Assembly: GCA_017416915.1 (NCBI GenBank)
Contig: JAFQAN010000031.1
Coordinates: 1-64,000, forward strand
Source: Alistipes sp.
GTDB taxonomy: Bacteria > Bacteroidota > Bacteroidia > Bacteroidales > Rikenellaceae
Direction of reading: 5' to 3'
DNA length: 64,000 bases
Notes under the pieces: model-generated
Seen by the model: the letters and a program-made list of their open reading frames with translations, nothing else
Told to the model about the DNA's origin: nothing
The model's database searches: none
Made by a program: the position numbers and the translations under genes
Part shown: one piece after another, positions 60,478-64,000 of the stretch
How positions within the stretch are numbered: position 1 is the stretch's first letter
Layout: each line of letters starts with the position of its first letter

Positions 60478-61233
60478 ATGCTAAAAGTAGAAAATCTACA
60501 CGCCTCGGTTGGCGATAAGGAGATTTTGAAGGGTATAAATCTTACCGTTAAGGCTGGCGAGGTCCACGCCATTATGGGTCCCAACGGCTCAGGTAAATCG
60601 ACGCTTGCCTCGGTATTGGCGGGCAACGAGAAGTTTACCGTAACGGAGGGTAAGGTGGAGTTCTTGGGCGAGAATATTCTCGATATGCCTATCGAGGAGC
60701 GTTCGCGCAAGGGTCTCTTCCTTGGCTTCCAGTACCCCGTTGAGATACCTGGTGTTACGATGGCAAACTTTATGAAGCTCGCCGTAAACGAACACCGCAA
60801 GGCACGTGGCGAGGAGCCACTCACGGCTGCGGAGTATCTGCGCCTTATGCGTGAGAAGAGCGCCATTGTCGAGTTGGACGCTAAGCTGACCTCGCGCGCC
60901 GTAAACGAGGGCTTCTCGGGTGGCGAAAAGAAGAAGAACGAAATCTTCCAGATGGCTATGCTTGACCCAAAGCTCGCAATATTGGATGAGACCGACTCGG
61001 GTCTCGATATTGATGCTCTGCGTATCGTTGCCACGGGCGTTACACGCCTACATACCGAGAATAACGCCACGGTGGTCATCACACACTACCAGCGTCTGTT
61101 GGACTACATTGTCCCCGACTATGTTCACGTGCTTTATAACGGACGTATCATCTATACGGGCGATAAGACGCTGGCTCTAAAACTCGAAGCCGAGGGTTAC
61201 GATTGGCTTATCAACAACCATCAAGAGAGGTAG
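60478..61233 (+). CDS. sufC: Fe-S assembly ATPase SufC
   Basis: ABC-type ATPase of the SufBCD complex. The 251-residue protein has Walker A GPNGSGKST (about 36-44), the ABC signature FSGGEKKKNE (about 145-154) and Walker B with LAILDETDSGLDID. Length agrees with the family. 32 bp after sufB and 2 bp before sufD, so strongly coupled. Confidence 0.97.
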   Translation: MLKVENLHASVGDKEILKGINLTVKAGEVHAIMGPNGSGKSTLASVLAGNEKFTVTEGKVEFLGENILDMPIEERSRKGLFLGFQYPVEIPGVTMANFMKLAVNEHRKARGEEPLTAAEYLRLMREKSAIVELDAKLTSRAVNEGFSGGEKKKNEIFQMAMLDPKLAILDETDSGLDIDALRIVATGVTRLHTENNATVVITHYQRLLDYIVPDYVHVLYNGRIIYTGDKTLALKLEAEGYDWLINNHQER

Positions 61234-61235
61234 CT

Positions 61236-62042
61236 ATGACTTGCCAACAGCTAATAACAATTATGGGCGCTCAGCCTTTGTCGGATGGAGCTACTCTTGG
61301 CGCAGGATGCTGGTATGCCCTCTTGGATAGAGACTATCGCATCGAGGTTGAGGCAGGTGTTACGGCGTCGCTGCTGCTCTGCGACAGCGAGGCTGTTGCC
61401 GATGTCGAGATAGCGGTGGGTCGTGGCTCGGTATTGAATATCGTTCGTGTTGTTACGCATCGCAGCGTCCTCACGCACGATGTAACTCTCGATGAGGGTG
61501 CCGAGTGTAACACAACGGAGCTTGTACTGAATGCCGCCGATACACGTACCACGGCGACGTTTATCGCACCATTTGCCCGCTATAACCACAACGGCGTCTT
61601 TATCCTCGACGATAAGGAGGAGGGTAGTGTTACGGTTGATGTTATGCACAATGTGTCGGACTGTACCTCGCGAACAAACTTTAAGGGTGTCGCCGTTGAG
61701 CAGGCGCACGGTAGCTTCGAGGGTACGGTGTATGTTGCCCCCGATGCGCAGCGCACCGACTCGGAGCAGTCGAGCCGTAATGTGGTAATGGGCGATGCAC
61801 GAATTGACACACTGCCGCAGTTGGAGATATATGCCGACGATGTGCGTTGTAGCCACGGTGCCACCGTTGGTCAGATGGATGCCGATGCCATATTGTATAT
61901 GCGTCAGCGCGGTTTAAGCCTTGCCGATGCTCGCCGTCTGCAAATCGAGGGCTTTGTGTCGGATGTGGTTATGCGCGCCTCCATAGAGTCTCTTGTTGAG
62001 CCGTTGCAGGAGCTGCTTGCCGTGAAATTTAATAAGTTATAA
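61236..62042 (+). CDS. sufD: Fe-S assembly protein SufD
   Basis: A 268-residue partner of SufB. I start at ATG 61236, because the longer frame from 61203 runs inside sufC. Recognisable parts are VLNIVRVVTHRSVL, FKGVAVEQAHGSFEG, DAQRTDSEQSSRNVVMGD, and CSHGATVGQMDADAILYMRQRGLSLADAR, the last with a conserved His. It is smaller than E. coli SufD (about 420 residues) because the N-terminal helical region is missing or very short, typical for Bacteroidetes. Confidence 0.94.
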   Translation: MTCQQLITIMGAQPLSDGATLGAGCWYALLDRDYRIEVEAGVTASLLLCDSEAVADVEIAVGRGSVLNIVRVVTHRSVLTHDVTLDEGAECNTTELVLNAADTRTTATFIAPFARYNHNGVFILDDKEEGSVTVDVMHNVSDCTSRTNFKGVAVEQAHGSFEGTVYVAPDAQRTDSEQSSRNVVMGDARIDTLPQLEIYADDVRCSHGATVGQMDADAILYMRQRGLSLADARRLQIEGFVSDVVMRASIESLVEPLQELLAVKFNKL

Positions 62043-62054
62043 ACTTTTCGCGCG

Positions 62055-63272
62055 ATGTTCGATATTGATAAGATACGCTCCGACTTCCCGATTCTTGGTC
62101 GCAAGGTCCACAATCGACAGTTGGTCTATTTGGATAGCGGAGCTACGGCGCAGAAGCCGCGTTCGGTTATCGACCTTACGACGGAGCTTATGGCGGAGCA
62201 TAATGCCAATATTCATCGTGGCGTACACTACCTCTCGGAGCGTATGACCGACAGATATGAGGCTGCCCGCGAGGCTGTCCGTCGCTTTATCGGTGCGTCG
62301 TGCCGCGAGGAGGTCATCTTTACCTCAGGTGCTACTGCGTCTATCAATCTGGTGGCGTATGCCTGGGGCGACAGATTTGTTACGGCGGGCGACAATATTG
62401 TCGTCAGCGAGATGGAACACCACTCCAACATTGTGCCGTGGCAACTCCTTGCTGAGCGTCGTGGTGCAGAGCTTCGAGTGCTGCCCTTCGACGAGCGAGG
62501 TGATTTAAGGGTGGATATGCTCTCGGAGCTTATTGATAGCCGCACACGCCTTGTAGCAGTTACCGAGTCCTCAAATACGTTGGGTACTATGCCCGACCTT
62601 GTGCCGATTGTCGAGGCTGCACACGCTGTCGGAGCGGTCGTTATGGTTGATGGCTGTCAGGGTGTGGTACACGGTGGCGGCGATGTCGCTGCTCGTGGCT
62701 ACGACTTCTATGCCTTCTCGGGACATAAGCTCTATGCTCCCACGGGTATAGGTGTGTTGTATGGCAGAAAGGAGCTGTTGGAGGCTATGCCGCCGTTTAT
62801 GGGAGGTGGCGATATGGTCGATAAGGTAACCTTTGCGCGTACTACCTATGCTCCGTTACCCTTGAAGTTTGAGGCGGGAACATCCAACTTTATTGGTGCT
62901 GTTGCTCTTGCCGAGGCGATTAGCTATGTCGAGAGCGTTGGTATGGCAAATATCGAGCAGCACGAGCAGGGGCTGTTGAGGCTTGCTACGGAGCGTCTTT
63001 CGGCAATCGATGGGCTTCGTATCTATGGGCAGTCATCGCGCAAATGTCCTATCGTGTCGTTTACCGTTGAGGGTACTCACCCCTACGATGTGGGTATGAT
63101 ACTCGATAAGTTGGGTATCGCTATCCGTACTGGACACCACTGCGCCGAGCCTGTTATGACACACTTTGGCGTGTCGGGTATGTGCCGTGCGTCGTTTGCG
63201 ATGTATAACACGGCTGAGGAGGTCGAGCTGCTTACTCGTGGTGTGGAACGTGCTATTGGGATGTTGCGTTAA
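62055..63272 (+). CDS. sufS: Cysteine desulfurase SufS
   Basis: PLP enzyme that takes sulfur from cysteine for the Fe-S clusters. The 405-residue class V aminotransferase fold has the Schiff-base Lys in FSGHKLYAPTGIG (about 220-235) and the catalytic Cys in RTGHHCAEPVM (about 355-365). Group II (SufS/CsdA) type. No SufE or SufU sulfur-transfer partner is in the window. 12 bp after sufD. Confidence 0.96.
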   Translation: MFDIDKIRSDFPILGRKVHNRQLVYLDSGATAQKPRSVIDLTTELMAEHNANIHRGVHYLSERMTDRYEAAREAVRRFIGASCREEVIFTSGATASINLVAYAWGDRFVTAGDNIVVSEMEHHSNIVPWQLLAERRGAELRVLPFDERGDLRVDMLSELIDSRTRLVAVTESSNTLGTMPDLVPIVEAAHAVGAVVMVDGCQGVVHGGGDVAARGYDFYAFSGHKLYAPTGIGVLYGRKELLEAMPPFMGGGDMVDKVTFARTTYAPLPLKFEAGTSNFIGAVALAEAISYVESVGMANIEQHEQGLLRLATERLSAIDGLRIYGQSSRKCPIVSFTVEGTHPYDVGMILDKLGIAIRTGHHCAEPVMTHFGVSGMCRASFAMYNTAEEVELLTRGVERAIGMLR

Positions 63273-63297
63273 TCTTTGACTACTAAATAAGAGGTAT

Positions 63298-63975
63298 ATG
63301 TTTATCGTATTGGAGGGGCTGGATGGTGCTGGTAAATCTACGCAGATAACCAAGCTAAAAGAGATGTTCTCGGAGCGTGGCGTGGAGTGTGAATATATCC
63401 ACTTTCCGCGCTTTGATGCCCCTGTATATGGAGAGCTTATCGCTCGCTTCTTGCGTGGTGAGCTGGGAGCGTTGGAGCAGGTTAATCCCTATCTCGTAGC
63501 GCTGCTCTATGCGGGCGACCGAGCCGAGGCCTCGAAGTGCATCCGAGGTTGGCTTGCGGAGGGTAAGGTGGTTATTGCCGATAGGTATGTCTATTCAAAT
63601 ATCGGCTACCAATGTGCCAAAATTGACGACGAGGCATCACGTTGGGCGCTGTGCGATTGGATACTCAGTACCGAGTACGAGGAGTTTGCTATTCCGCGTC
63701 CCGATGTGTCGCTCTTTTTGGATGTGCCGTTCTCGTTTACCGAGCGTAAGCTGACCCAAACCCGTGAGGGCGATGATAGAACCTACTTGCAGGGTGGCAA
63801 AGATATTCACGAGGCATCGCTCGATTTGCAGCGCCGAGTGCGAAGTGTCTATTTAGATGCTGCTGAGCGTTACGATGATATAAAGGTCGTCAATTGCTCT
63901 ACCGAGTTGGGCGATATGGCATCTCCCGATACAATCTATTCACGAATTATGGAGCATATAGCTCCTCTGTTGTAG
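63298..63975 (+). CDS. tmk: Thymidylate kinase
   Basis: Phosphorylates dTMP to dTDP. The 225-residue P-loop kinase has LEGLDGAGKSTQI (about 4-16), then the DRY motif in VIADRYVYSNIGYQ (about 95-108) and a LID region with TREGDDRTYLQGGKDIHE. It lies 25 bp after sufS and probably belongs to the same transcript, a linkage of dNTP synthesis with Fe-S assembly. The window ends 25 bp later. Confidence 0.95.
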   Translation: MFIVLEGLDGAGKSTQITKLKEMFSERGVECEYIHFPRFDAPVYGELIARFLRGELGALEQVNPYLVALLYAGDRAEASKCIRGWLAEGKVVIADRYVYSNIGYQCAKIDDEASRWALCDWILSTEYEEFAIPRPDVSLFLDVPFSFTERKLTQTREGDDRTYLQGGKDIHEASLDLQRRVRSVYLDAAERYDDIKVVNCSTELGDMASPDTIYSRIMEHIAPLL

Positions 63976-64000
63976 TGAAGTGTCGTGCCGACATAATACT

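Noticed and set aside
494-63975. Long antisense ORFs, for example 19207-20169, 21267-22310, 39114-40163, 52567-53868
   Set aside because: They mirror genuine genes on the other strand, whose proteins carry recognised catalytic motifs. The antisense products show only Val/Leu/His-rich noise.
1-64000. tRNA, rRNA, tmRNA or insertion sequence
   Set aside because: I scanned the intergenic gaps for cloverleaf arms and CCA ends and for transposase motifs and found none. This was by eye, so a diverged tRNA could be missed; tRNAscan-SE would settle it.

Overview
The window reads as ordinary chromosome of a Bacteroidales bacterium, most likely a Rikenellaceae/Alistipes-like gut commensal. This placement is inference. 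It rests on promoters of the Bacteroidetes type (TTTG-like -33, about 19-20 bp, TAnnTTTG -7), on families typical of that order (DUF4923, DUF4254, DUF5106, peptidase M64, a golvesin-domain amidase, stand-alone carboxytransferase with biotinyl domains), on near absence of strong Shine-Dalgarno sites, and on multi-module intergenic repeats. No rRNA, tRNA, CRISPR array, prophage or recognisable transposase gene was seen.

Layout, left to right. 1-493: repeat array and terminator. 494-4416 (minus): glucosaminidase, hypothetical, dipeptidyl peptidase. 4497-6120 (plus): DUF4254 and a heptosyltransferase-like enzyme. 6223-9491: thiL, adk, then a TPM-domain/LemA pair. 9829-16337 (minus): tight five-gene operon valS-rnhA-sulfatase/LTA-synthase-like-flavin reductase-hypothetical. 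17137-23824 (plus): OPT transporter, pepT, nadE and two DUF4923 proteins, linking peptide uptake, peptide cleavage and NAD synthesis. 24268-27449 (minus): M23 peptidase, PPOX-like protein, ispD, superoxide dismutase. 27777-29341 (plus): lpxK, ssb. 29473-33408 (minus): carboxyltransferase with three biotinyl domains; M64 peptidase. 33518-37415 (plus): amidase/golvesin protein and a BASS transporter. 37487-41219 (minus): zeta-like kinase with a 56-residue partner; M16 peptidase. 41447-43335 (plus): acyl-ACP thioesterase and glycosyltransferase. 43381-47610 (minus): argS, DUF5106 thioredoxin-like lipoprotein, exonuclease, LuxC-like reductase. 47727-48749 dusB. 48813-49983 (minus): DUF819 gene split by a frameshift at an A8 run. 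50254-54006 (plus): BASS transporter, PlsC-like acyltransferase, outer-membrane barrel. 55047-57251 (plus): three paralogous CsgG-like secreted proteins, the last fused to an FGE-sulfatase domain. 57363-58789 (minus): NifX-like protein, malate dehydrogenase. 59000-63975 (plus): sufB-sufC-sufD-sufS-tmk.

The least explained material is intergenic. Five loci (about 190-430, 9492-9828, 16441-16980, 23825-24265, 54007-54590) carry composite repeats built from the same parts: a roughly 130-bp structured element (D) whose stems change in a compensatory way and which starts at the TAG stop codon of the upstream gene; a ~10-bp array (ACTGGGAANG type); a second ~10-bp array (GTAGTCTCGT type); an 8-bp CGTTCGCT-type array; GGCGCGCC-like joints; and a small GCGGGCATCGCCCGC hairpin. 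The 16441-16980 copy is a ~540-bp nested palindrome whose outer arms each carry an outward-facing Bacteroidetes promoter. I consider these the best candidate for an undescribed system in the window. Other notable points are the triple biotinyl carboxyltransferase, the A8 frameshift in DUF819, the zeta/small-ORF pair and the CsgG/FGE cluster.
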